A stretch of 64,000 nucleotides of DNA, taken from the NCBI GenBank assembly GCA_905215405.1, contig CAJMQE010000001.1, forward strand, positions 41,996-105,995, written 5' to 3'. Source of the DNA: an uncultured bacterium. Lineage in GTDB: Bacteria; Bacillota; Clostridia; Lachnospirales; Lachnospiraceae. The notes below the pieces were generated by a model. It was not told where the DNA came from. It worked only from the letters and a program-made list of their open reading frames with translations, and ran no database searches. Of the stretch, positions 8,728 through 17,846 are shown one piece after another (positions within the stretch are counted from its first letter, which is position 1; each line of letters starts with the position of its first letter). The position numbers and the translations under genes were made by a program.

Positions 8728-10581
8728 TTATTTCATCGCTCTCATAGAATTGAGGATTGCAATAAATGCAACGCCGACATCCGCAAATACGGCAAGCCAC
8801 ATTGATGCAAGGCCAAGCGCGCCAAGTACAAGTACAACCGCTTTCACTCCAAGTGCAAAAACGATATTTTCACGTGCAATTCGGATTGTCTTTTTCGCGA
8901 TTCGGATTACTTCAGCAATTTTAGATGGCTGATCATCCATAATAACAATATCTGCAGCTTCGATTGCCGCATCAGATCCCATACCGCCCATAGCTATACC
9001 TGCATCTGCTCTTGCAAGAACCGGAGCATCATTGACACCATCCCCTACAAATGCTGTACCGCTGTGAGATGCTTTCATCACTTCCTCGAACTTCTCTACT
9101 TTGTCCTGTGGAAGCAGTTCTGCATATACCTTTGTAATTCCGATCTCCTGTGCAACTTTTTCTGCAATTGCACGATTGTCTCCTGTCAGCATAACAAGAT
9201 TTCTGACACCAGCCTTTTTGAGTTCTCTGATTGCCTCTTTCGTGTCCGCTTTAATCTCATCCGCAATTACAATACAACCTGCAAATACGCCATCGACTGC
9301 AACGTAGACAACTGTTCCGACTTCTTTGGATTCCTGATAAGCAATCTGATATTTCTGCATCAACTTCACATTTCCTGCCAGAACCTGTTTTCCCTCTACC
9401 ATTGCACTGATTCCATGTCCTGCAATTTCCTGAACATCAGATACCTGACTTTCCAGAATTTCTTTTCCATAAGCATTTCTTAGTGAAACTGCAATTGGAT
9501 GATTGGAATAAAATTCTGCAATTGCTGCATACTTTACGACTTCATCTTCTGTAAAGTCCGCATCGCTATTATTTTCTACCTTTGTCACCTGGAATGTACC
9601 TTTTGTCAGTGTTCCCGTTTTATCAAATACGATAGAATCTACTTTTGAGATTACTTCCAGATAATTGCTTCCCTTTACAAGAATTCCTTTTCTAGAAGAT
9701 CCACCAAGGCCACCAAAGAAACTTAACGGAATTGAAATAACAAGCGCACATGGACATGATACTACAAGAAAAATCATTGCTCGATATACCCATGTTGAAA
9801 ACTGATCAAATCCAAGTACCATTGTTGGAATCGCCGCAAGAAGAACTGCGCCAATAACAACAGCTGGTGTATAATACCTTGCAAATTTTGTAATAAAATT
9901 CTCTGTTTTTGCTTTTTTGCTACCAGCATTTTCGACAAGATCAAGAATCTTGCTGACTGTTGACTCGCCAAATGCTTTTGTGACCTGAATATAGAGTGTT
10001 CCCGTTGTGTTAATACAACCAGAAAGAATTGCCTCTCCCTGCTTTACTTCTCTTGGCACAGACTCTCCTGTCAGCGCTTTTGTATCCAGTGTTGAAGTTC
10101 CTTCTGTTACCACACCATCAAGTGGCACTTTTTCACCTGGTTTTACAAGAATTGTATCTCCTATTGCCACTTCATCTGGAGATACCTTTTCTGGTTTTCC
10201 ATCACGAATAATATTTGCATAATCAGGTCTGATATCCATCAGCTCTGAAATAGATTTTCTGGAATTGTAAACTGCATAGGACTGGAACAGTTCTCCGACC
10301 TGATAGAACAGCATTACCGCTACCCCTTCAGGATATTCTCCTACCAGAAATGCACAGACCGTTGCAATTGTCATTAGAAACTGTTCATCGAACACCTGTC
10401 CTCTGAGAATATTCTGTGCTGCACTCTTGATTACATCGTTTCCAATCAGCAGATATACTGCAAGAAACATGATCAGTGAAATTGTATCTGCCGGCTGAAC
10501 AATCTTATCGACCAGCATTGCTGCTGCAAACGCAATCAGACTGATAATAATTCGTTTAAATCTTCTTTTTATCTTCTTCAT
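8728..10581 (-). CDS. Heavy-metal translocating P1B-type ATPase (Cd/Zn/Pb-type exporter)
   Basis: 617 residues. It carries the P1B signature CPC at about 276-278 in membrane helix 6, the actuator TGES near 171, DKTGT at 320-324, the SNHP metal-ATPase motif and GDGVNDAPVLARADAGIAMG. It lacks the N-terminal HMA domain that CadA/ZntA proteins usually carry; a separate HMA protein is encoded just upstream instead. Together with the CadC-like regulator this fits export of divalent soft metals (Cd2+, Zn2+, Pb2+) across the cytoplasmic membrane. AAGGAGAG precedes the ATG. A hairpin with a T-tract separates it from the HMA gene, so expression may be partly attenuated. Metal specificity is inferred from class and context. 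Confidence 0.92.
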   Translation of the reverse strand: MKKIKRRFKRIIISLIAFAAAMLVDKIVQPADTISLIMFLAVYLLIGNDVIKSAAQNILRGQVFDEQFLMTIATVCAFLVGEYPEGVAVMLFYQVGELFQSYAVYNSRKSISELMDIRPDYANIIRDGKPEKVSPDEVAIGDTILVKPGEKVPLDGVVTEGTSTLDTKALTGESVPREVKQGEAILSGCINTTGTLYIQVTKAFGESTVSKILDLVENAGSKKAKTENFITKFARYYTPAVVIGAVLLAAIPTMVLGFDQFSTWVYRAMIFLVVSCPCALVISIPLSFFGGLGGSSRKGILVKGSNYLEVISKVDSIVFDKTGTLTKGTFQVTKVENNSDADFTEDEVVKYAAIAEFYSNHPIAVSLRNAYGKEILESQVSDVQEIAGHGISAMVEGKQVLAGNVKLMQKYQIAYQESKEVGTVVYVAVDGVFAGCIVIADEIKADTKEAIRELKKAGVRNLVMLTGDNRAIAEKVAQEIGITKVYAELLPQDKVEKFEEVMKASHSGTAFVGDGVNDAPVLARADAGIAMGGMGSDAAIEAADIVIMDDQPSKIAEVIRIAKKTIRIARENIVFALGVKAVVLVLGALGLASMWLAVFADVGVAFIAILNSMRAMK

Positions 10582-10670
10582 AAGCTCTCCTTATTGTCTT
10601 TGACACCTCACGTGCTGTCTTCTTTATGAATTTAATTTTACATTTCTTTCATAAACATCTAAACCACCAA

Positions 10671-10741
10671 ATAGAAAAAGCGGATTACTCTATTCATTTG
10701 CTTCTGGATACAGAAACTTTTATGAATATGCATAATCCGCT
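10671..10741 (-). terminator. Intercistronic long hairpin with T-tract between HMA and ATPase genes
   Basis: Outer stem of 9 bp (10679-10687 with 10733-10741), a nested 7-bp stem (TATTCAT/ATGAATA) and an inner TTCTG/CAGAA hairpin, followed on the minus strand by TTTTTCTATTT. It begins about 34 nt after the HMA stop. It has the form of a rho-independent terminator inside the operon, which would lower ATPase expression relative to the chaperone or imply a separate promoter. Confidence 0.6.
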
Positions 10742-10774
10742 CAACAGTCTCATAATCTGGAACTGCTTTACAGA

Positions 10775-10996
10775 TTACAGTTCGATTACTTCTACATCTG
10801 GTTCATATTTTTTAACTGTCTTCTTAATTGCCTTAAATAATTCAGCAACCTTTGCTTCCTCGCATTCAATAACTAATTTCTGTGAAAGAAGATTTACAGA
10901 TGCACTTTCAACTCCATCCATCTTTGCTACATCATTTTCGATTTTTGCTGCGCAGTTTGCGCAATCCAGATCTTCTAATTTAAAACTCTTTCTCAT
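10775..10996 (-). CDS. Stand-alone HMA (heavy-metal-associated) domain protein
   Basis: 73 residues forming a single ferredoxin-like HMA domain. The metal-binding loop reads LDCANCA (CxxC) near residues 10-16, as in metallochaperones and the N-termini of P1B ATPases. The paired ATPase downstream lacks its own HMA domain, so this protein probably supplies that metal-delivery or sensing function in trans. An Asp before the CxxC (DCANC) is a feature of Zn/Cd-type HMA domains. GAGAGGT precedes the ATG. Located between the ArsR-type regulator and the ATPase on the same strand. Confidence 0.88.
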   Translation of the reverse strand: MRKSFKLEDLDCANCAAKIENDVAKMDGVESASVNLLSQKLVIECEEAKVAELFKAIKKTVKKYEPDVEVIEL

Positions 10997-11111
10997 ACTA
11001 TTTACCTCTCTTTTTTTATTATTTTTCTGCCCTTGAAACAGCTATGCAAACTGCGATATCGAATACATCATCAAGATGTACCTTTTCTTCGTTTGCTGAC
11101 TGTCTGGCAGT

Positions 11112-11522
11112 CTATTCACGAATATGTTCGAATCCCTGACACAGGATTGTCTGGATATGACCATCTGATAAGGAATAAAATACTGTTTTTCCTTCTCTTC
11201 TGAACTTAACCAGTTGCATCTGCTTGAGTGTACGAAGCTGATGCGAGATTGCTGACTGGCTTGCATTCAGCAGCTGTGCAATGTCGCATACACACATTTC
11301 CGACTGCATCAGTACATATAAGATTTTAATTCTGGTCGAATCTGCAAACACTTTGAAAAAGTCAGCCAGATCGTATAAAAGTTCTTCATCAGGCATGTGT
11401 TCATTTACTGCTTTCACAATGTCTTCATGCACATGAATGAAATCACACTGATCTATTCTGCTATCCGTTTTCTCTGTGCTCTTTGCATCTGCTACCAGTT
11501 TTTCTTCATTTTTGTCAGCCAT
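11112..11522 (-). CDS. ArsR/SmtB-family metal-responsive repressor (CadC-like)
   Basis: 136 residues with the winged-helix core of ArsR/SmtB regulators. The recognition helix reads LLNASQSAISHQLRTLK. The alpha-3 metal box CVC (SEMCVCDIA) and the C-terminal alpha-5 site (DGH...FEHIRE, the D-x-H...H-x-x-E pattern) are both present, so it may carry two site types as CadC/SmtB do. An N-terminal charged tail contains an HVH and a Cys that could complete the alpha-3N site. An upstream ATG at 11615 is in frame, but AAAGGAG 5 nt before the ATG at 11522 decides the start. It heads the HMA-ATPase locus and should release the operator at 11595 when metal binds. Confidence 0.92.
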   Translation of the reverse strand: MADKNEEKLVADAKSTEKTDSRIDQCDFIHVHEDIVKAVNEHMPDEELLYDLADFFKVFADSTRIKILYVLMQSEMCVCDIAQLLNASQSAISHQLRTLKQMQLVKFRREGKTVFYSLSDGHIQTILCQGFEHIRE

Positions 11523-11594
11523 CTTTTCTCCTTTTTTCTTACTAACATCTGTTAAAGTATCTGTAGACGAACCTAAGCAAGTCATGTTCGAATG

Positions 11595-11620
11595 AACATA
11601 TGAATGATTGTTCATATGTT
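11595..11620 (-). promoter_or_regulatory. SmtB/CadC-type operator (perfect 10-bp inverted repeat)
   Basis: A perfect inverted repeat, AACATATGAA and TTCATATGTT, separated by 6 bp. This matches the TGAACA...TTCA style of ArsR/SmtB operators. It lies immediately downstream of the -10 box of the promoter for the arsR-like gene, so bound repressor would block initiation or clearance. Confidence 0.8.
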
Positions 11621-11628
11621 ATAATGTA

Positions 11629-11656
11629 AATATAGCACAATTTTCTAAGATGTCAA
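11629..11656 (-). promoter_or_regulatory. Promoter of the metal-resistance locus
   Basis: Minus-strand TTGACA (11651-11656), 16-bp spacer, TATATT (11629-11634). The SmtB-type operator follows 8 bp downstream. The leader to the start codon at 11522 is about 100 nt. Confidence 0.7.
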
Positions 11657-11706
11657 TAGTAATTTTAATTTTCATTTCTGAAATTAATTTTCACTTTTCA
11701 TTTCTG

Positions 11707-12977
11707 TTATTTCTTTTCACTACTTTTTTTATACTTAACGGGCAGATACTGCACTGCAATTCTATTTTCCGGATTTACATCACAACAATATAGCACGAAC
11801 AGAAAGAACCACTCCAACGGTTTCATAATAAAATAAACAATATCACAGGCTGTTTTTGTTCTGATCAGCCGTGCTACCGGCAGTCCATAAGTATCATAAA
11901 AATGCCGTAAACAGGCGTGAAAATGCGGAGTCCGCTCCTCCAATACCTGCTCAAAAGCATTCGCTATACAGAACTGACGGTTCACAACAACTCTATGTCC
12001 ATGCCTTTCCCCCATTCGGATCGGTTTGACAATTTTTTCGTGCCCTCCTGCTGCAACTGTACATAAATAGTGCTCATCCCGATACAGATTGGGTGGTGCT
12101 GTCCTGCCAGACAACCTCCAGTCTGCCGTTTCTGTCCATGCCTTGATCACTGCATCCGGTTTCTGTCCAAATAATGCCAGGACACACAAAAGTATTCCCA
12201 ACAGTGGCCACATGAGCAGAAAGCCCCACAATGCCAGTAAACAGCCTTCTCCATTTTTCGGTTCAATACAGACAAGATGCCTGTATTCTCCCTATTCTTT
12301 TCATCCTGCCTACATTCCGCCGCCTTCCATTCGTTCCATTCTAAGATCTTGGTTCGAATCGTTTTTACTGCAATGATAATTAGATTCACCGGTAAAACGC
12401 ATAAAATATAATATTCACTGGCGGATACCTGTATACACCACATAACACTCTCAAATACCCCAAGATACATTGCTGAAATTGACAGAACTATTACAAGTGG
12501 TGGCATTTTCTTAAGTGGAATCAGTAACAGAAGCAGATACCCAGCAAATCCGATTCCGCAAAATGTGCAAAATGTCGGCAAACCTTCCGTCCAAACCGGC
12601 TGGTGCACCTGACTGTTATAGATTTCCTGAAACCATTGTGCTTCAGGCACAATGTCAGAAAATACCGCCGTATATAATATACTATAGATCACACCCAGAA
12701 TAATTGTGATCCATTCATTGACCATCGCCTGTTTCATGAGTACCTTATCTGATGGTGCCACAAAGATCAGAACTATATTTACTAGGGTCAGTACCACTGG
12801 ATACATCAGAAACAGTCCAAACAAAGCCCATAGGATCAGAACATCGATAAATGAAACTCTGCTGGCCTGTGAGTGACTGATATCTATAAGCATAGCTGCA
12901 AATCCCACTACCACTGCCATTAAAAATTCATACACGAGTAATCTTCTTTTTATATGACTCCAAACTCTTTTCACCAT
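11707..12977 (-). pseudogene. Frameshifted membrane protein gene (DUF6688-like)
   Basis: Two overlapping frames together make one protein of about 420 residues. The 5' part (12977 to about 12290) encodes roughly five to seven membrane segments followed by EWKAAECRQDEKNR; the 3' part continues in the other frame with EYRHLVCIEPKNGEGC, another hydrophobic stretch, and a conserved soluble region (CTVAAGGHEKIVKPIRMG, then VNRQFCIANAFEQVLEE). The switch falls at a CCC run at 12290-12292 (GGG in the coding strand): adding one G restores a single open frame. The C-terminal region resembles a family I remember as DUF6688; function unknown. GAGGAG precedes the ATG at 12977. Either a true pseudogene or a one-base sequence error. 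Confidence 0.65.
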
Positions 12978-13025
12978 TTCTGTTTTACTCCTCTACAATT
13001 CCTGCTATACGCGATCCTATTATCT

Positions 13026-13505
13026 TCAGTCCTGGAGATACTTTACCATGATATACTCCTCTTCATTCTGATCTATTATGACAAAACCTGCTTTCTGATA
13101 CATTTTCAATGCATAATTTTCCTTCTGAACCGACAGGGATACCTGTTCGTAATGCTTCCTTTTCAATAGTTTCAGCATTTGCTGCAGCAAGGCTGTCCCG
13201 ATTCCTGCGCCCCGATATTCCCTAAATAATGAGATTGCCATGGAAGGCGTCTGTTCATCCACATGTCCATAATCATTCATAATTCTAACCCAGACTGCCC
13301 CCGCTACCCTGCCATCGACTCTGGCCAGAAGTGCGTGATCATGTTCCCCGCTTCCAAAATCTTTTATATAGACCTGTAGTTGAGGTTCATTGATAATTTC
13401 TCTAGCTGGGGCACTGCCTCCCTGCGGTATAAAAATTGCCTCATAAAGGAACTTCTTTAACAAAGGACTTTCTGATGCATTCATCTTATCTATCGTAAAC
13501 TCCAT
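13026..13505 (-). CDS. GNAT-family N-acetyltransferase
   Basis: 159 residues with the Gcn5-related fold. The acetyl-CoA pyrophosphate-binding motif appears as FREYRGAGIGTALLQQMLK (Q/RxxGxG/A type), preceded by the beta-4 strand MAISLF and followed by SLSVQKENYALKMYQKAGF, the usual Asn...Tyr C-terminal segment. A longer frame starts at 13544, but AAGGAAG just before the ATG at 13505 sets the start. The gene overlaps the 3' end of the VanZ-like gene by 20 bp, indicating translational coupling. The acyl acceptor is unknown. Confidence 0.88.
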   Translation of the reverse strand: MEFTIDKMNASESPLLKKFLYEAIFIPQGGSAPAREIINEPQLQVYIKDFGSGEHDHALLARVDGRVAGAVWVRIMNDYGHVDEQTPSMAISLFREYRGAGIGTALLQQMLKLLKRKHYEQVSLSVQKENYALKMYQKAGFVIIDQNEEEYIMVKYLQD

Positions 13506-14094
13506 ATTTTTCTTCCTTTTCCTTGTTTGTCCGTATTCGTTCATAGATTATTTTTAATAAAGAGGTTCCGTAATATCCCAACATGGCTCCTCCTGTATTT
13601 AAAATCACATCATCTATATCGACACAACGGTAATTGACCTCAAGAAGCATGTTCAAATATCCCTGCAATCCCTCAATACTGACCGCAATGAACAAACAGC
13701 ATATAAAAATACGAACCGCTTTTCTTTTATTGTCCATCAATAATCGCAAAGAAATGCTTACTGGTATCAGTAAGATCAGATTTCCACCGATCTGGTACAA
13801 CGCAGTTGTATAACTTCCTTGCTCCACAACATTCTCACGTACCATTCTAATTACTGAAGCAAACGGAATCCAGTTATTGGAGACTCCTCTGTGATTTGCA
13901 ATCATTTCATCGACCAGTGTTCCATTCATAGGAAATGGGAAAAAGCATACGTCTGCAACAATCATTAATGAGACCATACAGCCAAGATATCCCCAGATTC
14001 TTTTATTTTTCCACTGTCCACTAAAAAACAATAGAAATGTCATATCCAATAAAATTAATCCTAAAAAAAACAGTATAAACTCCCCTCTGACCAA
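13486..14094 (-). CDS. VanZ-family membrane protein
   Basis: 202 residues with about five membrane segments. The VanZ pattern is visible: NWIPF...I near the middle, GGNLILLIPVSISLR, and the C-terminal SIEGLQGYLN followed by DIDDVILNTGGAMLGY, which carries the conserved Glu/Gln and DxDD residues. VanZ proteins are linked with low-level teicoplanin resistance but most relatives are of unknown function. The start is a TTG at 14094 preceded by GAGGAGG with an 8-nt spacer. It overlaps the GNAT gene downstream. Confidence 0.85.
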   Translation of the reverse strand: MVRGEFILFFLGLILLDMTFLLFFSGQWKNKRIWGYLGCMVSLMIVADVCFFPFPMNGTLVDEMIANHRGVSNNWIPFASVIRMVRENVVEQGSYTTALYQIGGNLILLIPVSISLRLLMDNKRKAVRIFICCLFIAVSIEGLQGYLNMLLEVNYRCVDIDDVILNTGGAMLGYYGTSLLKIIYERIRTNKEKEEKYGVYDR

Positions 14095-14217
14095 TTTTGT
14101 TACCTCCTCAAAATTTGATTTTCAGTTACATTTATACTGTATCTACAATGCTTTCTTTTTTGTAGCAATTAATTATTTACAAATGCTATTAGGACTTGCT
14201 TTGCACACTGTCCTCTG

Positions 14218-15282
14218 CTAGTTCGCAATTTGCTTTCCCGTTCCATCCATATGATAATGATCCTTGTAAATAAGCTGCGAAACCGGTACTATTTCATATC
14301 CTTTTTCCTGTATGCCGGTTATTACCTGTTCAAGCGCATCAGCTGTGTATTTTGCACCGTTATGCATCAATATTATGGAACCGTTTGTCAGATCTTTATT
14401 ATCCAACACCGTTGTTACTATATTTTTGACTCCATAATCCTTCCAATCCAGAGAATCCACGGACCATTGAATCGGATAATACCCGCACTGGTAAGCAGTC
14501 TTGATCAGTTCGTTATTATAATCGCCATATGGGGGACGAAAAAGCTGCATATCCACCCCTGTCAGTTCTTTGACTCGGTTGTGGGCATTCATGATTTCTG
14601 TCTGCTGTTCTTTGCTACTGATTCTGCTCATCTGCTTATGATTCTCGCTATGATTTCCCAGATCATGTCCTCTGGCTGCAATCTCTTTCACCATATCCGG
14701 AAAACTTTCGACCCATCCACCGGTCATAAAAAAGGTCACTTTGATATTATATTTATCCAGGAGGTCCAGGATCTTTATCGTGTCGTCAGCCCCCCATGCT
14801 GCATCAAAACTCAATGCGACCTGCTTTTTTACTGTTCCGTCCTCATCAGTACTCTGCCGATCTACTGAATAAATTGGAAGATTTCTTTTTCCTGCCAGAC
14901 TGTTTTTTATCAACTGCTCTGCACTCTCGCTTTGTCCCACATCCTGTGTCTGATTTTGCTTATCCGTTACCGATTCATTTCCATTTTCCTCACCTGCATC
15001 CGTGTCAGACTGACCAGCATTCGCGCTTTCTAGTTTATTTTCCACACTGCCTCCAGTGTTCCCAGATGTCTGCATTGAAAAAGCAATACTATTCACCAGA
15101 GCAGAACCACCGTCCTGCACAGACTGAATGTATTTTGCAGTTGGATAATAATAGAATCTAAGTGATAATAATGATACCAAAACAAGCAGAGAACCTGCCT
15201 TTACTCCGGCCGGAATTCGATGCCACAGCTTACCTGCTGGCCTAAAGAACGTACGGAGCATTTTTTTTATAATAGAAGCCAT
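14218..15282 (-). CDS. Polysaccharide deacetylase (NodB domain, PdaB-like)
   Basis: 354 residues: a short basic N-terminus, one membrane anchor near residues 28-48, a 90-residue Ser/Asn/Gln-rich extracellular linker, then a carbohydrate-esterase-4 NodB domain. Motif 1 reads LSFDAAWGADD, as in B. subtilis PdaB, rather than TFDDG; motif 2 is HDLGNHSENH, providing the metal His pair; motif 3 is FRPPYGDYN; a late LMHNGAKY gives the catalytic His region. It should remove acetyl groups from cell-wall peptidoglycan or a related glycan outside the cell. The stop codon is TAG. The ribosome site is weak (GAGAAAG). Confidence 0.88.
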   Translation of the reverse strand: MASIIKKMLRTFFRPAGKLWHRIPAGVKAGSLLVLVSLLSLRFYYYPTAKYIQSVQDGGSALVNSIAFSMQTSGNTGGSVENKLESANAGQSDTDAGEENGNESVTDKQNQTQDVGQSESAEQLIKNSLAGKRNLPIYSVDRQSTDEDGTVKKQVALSFDAAWGADDTIKILDLLDKYNIKVTFFMTGGWVESFPDMVKEIAARGHDLGNHSENHKQMSRISSKEQQTEIMNAHNRVKELTGVDMQLFRPPYGDYNNELIKTAYQCGYYPIQWSVDSLDWKDYGVKNIVTTVLDNKDLTNGSIILMHNGAKYTADALEQVITGIQEKGYEIVPVSQLIYKDHYHMDGTGKQIAN

Positions 15283-15335
15283 ATATGATACTTTCTCACG
15301 CTATTTTAGTACATTTATATGTAAAATAATACAAC

Positions 15336-16025
15336 TTATGCCTGGCCATAATAGGCATTAGCCCCATGTTTTCTGAAATAATGTTTATCCTGCAATTCCT
15401 GCGGTGCCGGTTTAACGTCCGGACAGATCTGTTCTGTGTGTGCTGCCATTTTGGCGACCTCTTCCAGAACTACTGCATAATACACTGCATCCGCTGCATT
15501 TTTTCCCCAAGTAAATGGACCATGATTTTTGCAAAGTACCCCTGGCACTGCCAGATAATCCCTGCTTGCAAAGTAATCGGCAATTTTGATCCCTGTATTT
15601 TCTTCGTACTTACTTTCAATTTCCGCCTTTGTCAGATTCTCCACACAGGGTATTTCCCCATAAAAATAATCTGCATGCGTTGTGCCATAGCATGGAATAC
15701 TTCTGCCCGCCTGTGCCCAGGACGTTGCCCAGGTCGAATGCGTATGCACGATTCCTCCAATGTTTGGGAAACGGTTATAGAGCACGACATGTGTCGGTGT
15801 ATCTGATGACGGATTCATTTTTCCTTCGACTTTATTGCCATTCAGATCAACAACGACCATATCCTGTGGCCTTAGTTTGTCGTAATCCACCCCGCTCGGT
15901 TTTATAACGAAGAGACCACTTTCCCTGTCTATTCCACTGACATTTCCCCATGTAAATGTGACGAGCCCATGTTTTGGTAATTGCATATTGGCCTGATATA
16001 CTTCTTCTTTCAACTCTTCAAGCAT
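15336..16025 (-). CDS. araD: L-ribulose-5-phosphate 4-epimerase
   Basis: 229 residues, full length for AraD/UlaF/SgbE class II aldolase-fold epimerases, which interconvert L-ribulose-5-P and D-xylulose-5-P and feed L-arabinose (or L-ascorbate-type pentoses) into the pentose phosphate pathway. Family landmarks are TWGNVSGID, KPSGVDYD, SSDTPTHVVLY, the metal-binding HTHSTWATSWAQAG pair with HADYFYG, and CKNHGPFTWG. It sits 87 bp downstream of the FGGY kinase gene on the same strand, completing a two-step kinase-epimerase pathway. AAAAGGAG precedes the ATG. AraD is preferred over the UlaF/SgbE paralogues by context only. Confidence 0.9.
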   Translation of the reverse strand: MLEELKEEVYQANMQLPKHGLVTFTWGNVSGIDRESGLFVIKPSGVDYDKLRPQDMVVVDLNGNKVEGKMNPSSDTPTHVVLYNRFPNIGGIVHTHSTWATSWAQAGRSIPCYGTTHADYFYGEIPCVENLTKAEIESKYEENTGIKIADYFASRDYLAVPGVLCKNHGPFTWGKNAADAVYYAVVLEEVAKMAAHTEQICPDVKPAPQELQDKHYFRKHGANAYYGQA

Positions 16026-16112
16026 ATTAATTCTCCTTTTAATCTATTTTTCACTGTTCCAGTCTTCTTTTTCAATTGCAAATCCAATTGTACATCCAAT
16101 TACACACTGCCT

Positions 16113-17759
16113 TTATTCCTGTAGTGCTTCAATTGCTGCTTTTTCAACTGCCATTCCCGCTCTGTACTGTCGCATAAATGTTTCGAAACCAGCAACGTCT
16201 CTGCTGTCAGGCTCTACCGTTATCGCCTCACCGTCCGTGAAAACTTTCTTGGCCAGGAACTCTTCCAGCTTTTCCTCAGGTACTGCATTTTCAGACGCAG
16301 TTCCATTTTTTCTGCTTTCACAGTCACACATATAAGCAGCGAGCAGTGCGATTCCCCATGCGCCTCCTTCACCTGCTGTCTTCAGAACACATACTGGTAC
16401 TTTCAGTGCCGATGCAACCAGCTTCTGTCCGACTTCTCTGGTCTTAAAAAGTCCTCCGTGTCCCATGATATGATCTATTTTGACCGCTTCTTCCTCAAGA
16501 AGGACATCCATTCCTGTCTTAAGAGCCCCCATTGTTGTCATCAAATGTGTACGCATAAAGTTCGCCAGATTAAATGTGCTATCTGGTGTACGCATAAAAA
16601 GCGGTCTTCCCTCTTCAACGCCTGTGATATGCTCGCCTGAATGATAGCAATATGCCATCATACCGCTGCAGTCCGGATCCCCCTGCCATGCTTTTTCATA
16701 AAGTTTTGTATAGATCTGATTGATATCAGCTGGATATCCCATTAACTCGGAGTACTCTTTGAAAATGTTGACCCATGCATTTAGATCTGATGTGCAGTTA
16801 TTACAATGCACCATTGCTACAAGATGTCCTGTAGGTGTTGTAACAAGATCGATTTCCGGATGCACTTTTTTGAGTTCTTTCTCTAATACGACCATTGCAA
16901 ATACCGATGTTCCTGCGGACACATTTCCGGTTCGTGGTGCCACACTATTCGTAGCCGTCATACCGGTTCCAGCATCTCCTTCTGGTGGACACATCGGAAT
17001 TCCTGCCACCAGGTCACCCTGTGGATCAAGAAATCTTGCTCCGCTTTCCGTCAGTGTTCCGGCACATTTTCCAGCAGAAAGCACTTGTGGGAGAACATCT
17101 TCTATCCGAAGAGAAATCCCTTTATTTTTTAACAGTGCATCGAACTGCTCCAGCATCTTCTGATCATAGGACCCGGTATGTACATCAATCGGGAACATGC
17201 CAGATGCCTCTCCAACACCAAGCACCTTTTCGCCGGAGAGCATCCAGTGTACATACCCAGCAAGTGTCGTCAGATATGAAATCTGTTCTACATGTTCTTC
17301 CCCATTCAGAACGGCCTGCCACAGATGTGCAATGCTCCAACGCTGCGGTATATGGAACTGAAACAGCTCTGTCAGTTCTTTCGATGCCTGCTCTGTCATT
17401 GTATTTCTCCATGTTCTAAATGGCACTAATAACTGATTATTCTGATCAAATGGCATATACCCATGCATCATACCACTGAATCCCATACCTGCCAGATTTG
17501 TGATCTTCGTGTTGTATCGGTTCTTCACATCATCTTTCAGATCTTGATAGCACCCCTGCAATCCGCTTCTGATATCCTCAAGACTATATGTCCATACCCC
17601 GTCTTCCAAGCGGTTCTCCCATGAATAACTCCCTGCTGCAACCGGTTCATTCCGCACGCCAGTCAGTACTGCTTTTATTCTGGTCGATCCGAACTCTATA
17701 CCAAGAACTGCCTTTCCCTCTTCAATCATATTTTTGATTCCGCCAACATCCATTGCCAT
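16113..17759 (-). CDS. FGGY-family carbohydrate kinase (probable L-ribulokinase/xylulokinase-like)
   Basis: 548 residues of the FGGY sugar-kinase family: the N-terminal phosphate-binding loop GIEFGSTRIKAVL, the substrate region GFSGMMHGYMPF, and the C-terminal ATPase signature MGHGGLFKT with AGEGGAWGIALLA. Its partner araD implies it makes a pentulose 5-phosphate such as L-ribulose-5-P. It is not a typical AraB; closely similar Firmicute proteins are usually just called FGGY kinases. A longer frame runs to 17864, but AAGGAG 7 nt before the ATG at 17759 sets the start, and the promoter and candidate operators lie inside that longer frame. The 5' leader is about 80 nt. Confidence 0.85.
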   Translation of the reverse strand: MAMDVGGIKNMIEEGKAVLGIEFGSTRIKAVLTGVRNEPVAAGSYSWENRLEDGVWTYSLEDIRSGLQGCYQDLKDDVKNRYNTKITNLAGMGFSGMMHGYMPFDQNNQLLVPFRTWRNTMTEQASKELTELFQFHIPQRWSIAHLWQAVLNGEEHVEQISYLTTLAGYVHWMLSGEKVLGVGEASGMFPIDVHTGSYDQKMLEQFDALLKNKGISLRIEDVLPQVLSAGKCAGTLTESGARFLDPQGDLVAGIPMCPPEGDAGTGMTATNSVAPRTGNVSAGTSVFAMVVLEKELKKVHPEIDLVTTPTGHLVAMVHCNNCTSDLNAWVNIFKEYSELMGYPADINQIYTKLYEKAWQGDPDCSGMMAYCYHSGEHITGVEEGRPLFMRTPDSTFNLANFMRTHLMTTMGALKTGMDVLLEEEAVKIDHIMGHGGLFKTREVGQKLVASALKVPVCVLKTAGEGGAWGIALLAAYMCDCESRKNGTASENAVPEEKLEEFLAKKVFTDGEAITVEPDSRDVAGFETFMRQYRAGMAVEKAAIEALQE

Positions 17760-17804
17760 AAAATACTCCTTCCCCTTAACAGATATATTTCTTGCTTGCT
17801 TAAC

Positions 17805-17844
17805 AACTAGTTTGTGTTCCTTATTTTTCCACAAACAACTAGTT
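17805..17844 (-). promoter_or_regulatory. Two candidate operator copies (AACTAGTT) in the kinase leader
   Basis: The palindromic core AACTAGTT occurs at 17805-17812 and 17837-17844, 32 bp apart (about three helical turns) within a longer shared stretch ACAACTAGTTT. The distal copy starts 2-3 bp downstream of the -10 box, the other in the leader. This spacing fits a repressor that binds both sites, such as a pentose regulator, but no such regulator is encoded nearby. Confidence 0.5.
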
Positions 17845-17846
17845 TC

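Noticed and set aside
9064..9483. 139-codon plus-strand open frame opposite the metal ATPase
   Set aside because: Cys/Phe-rich shadow frame with no ribosome site, inside the P1B ATPase.
14230..14868. 212-codon plus-strand open frame opposite the polysaccharide deacetylase
   Set aside because: It has low-complexity Cys/Ile/Tyr-rich sequence and lies antisense to a well-supported NodB gene; no ribosome site.
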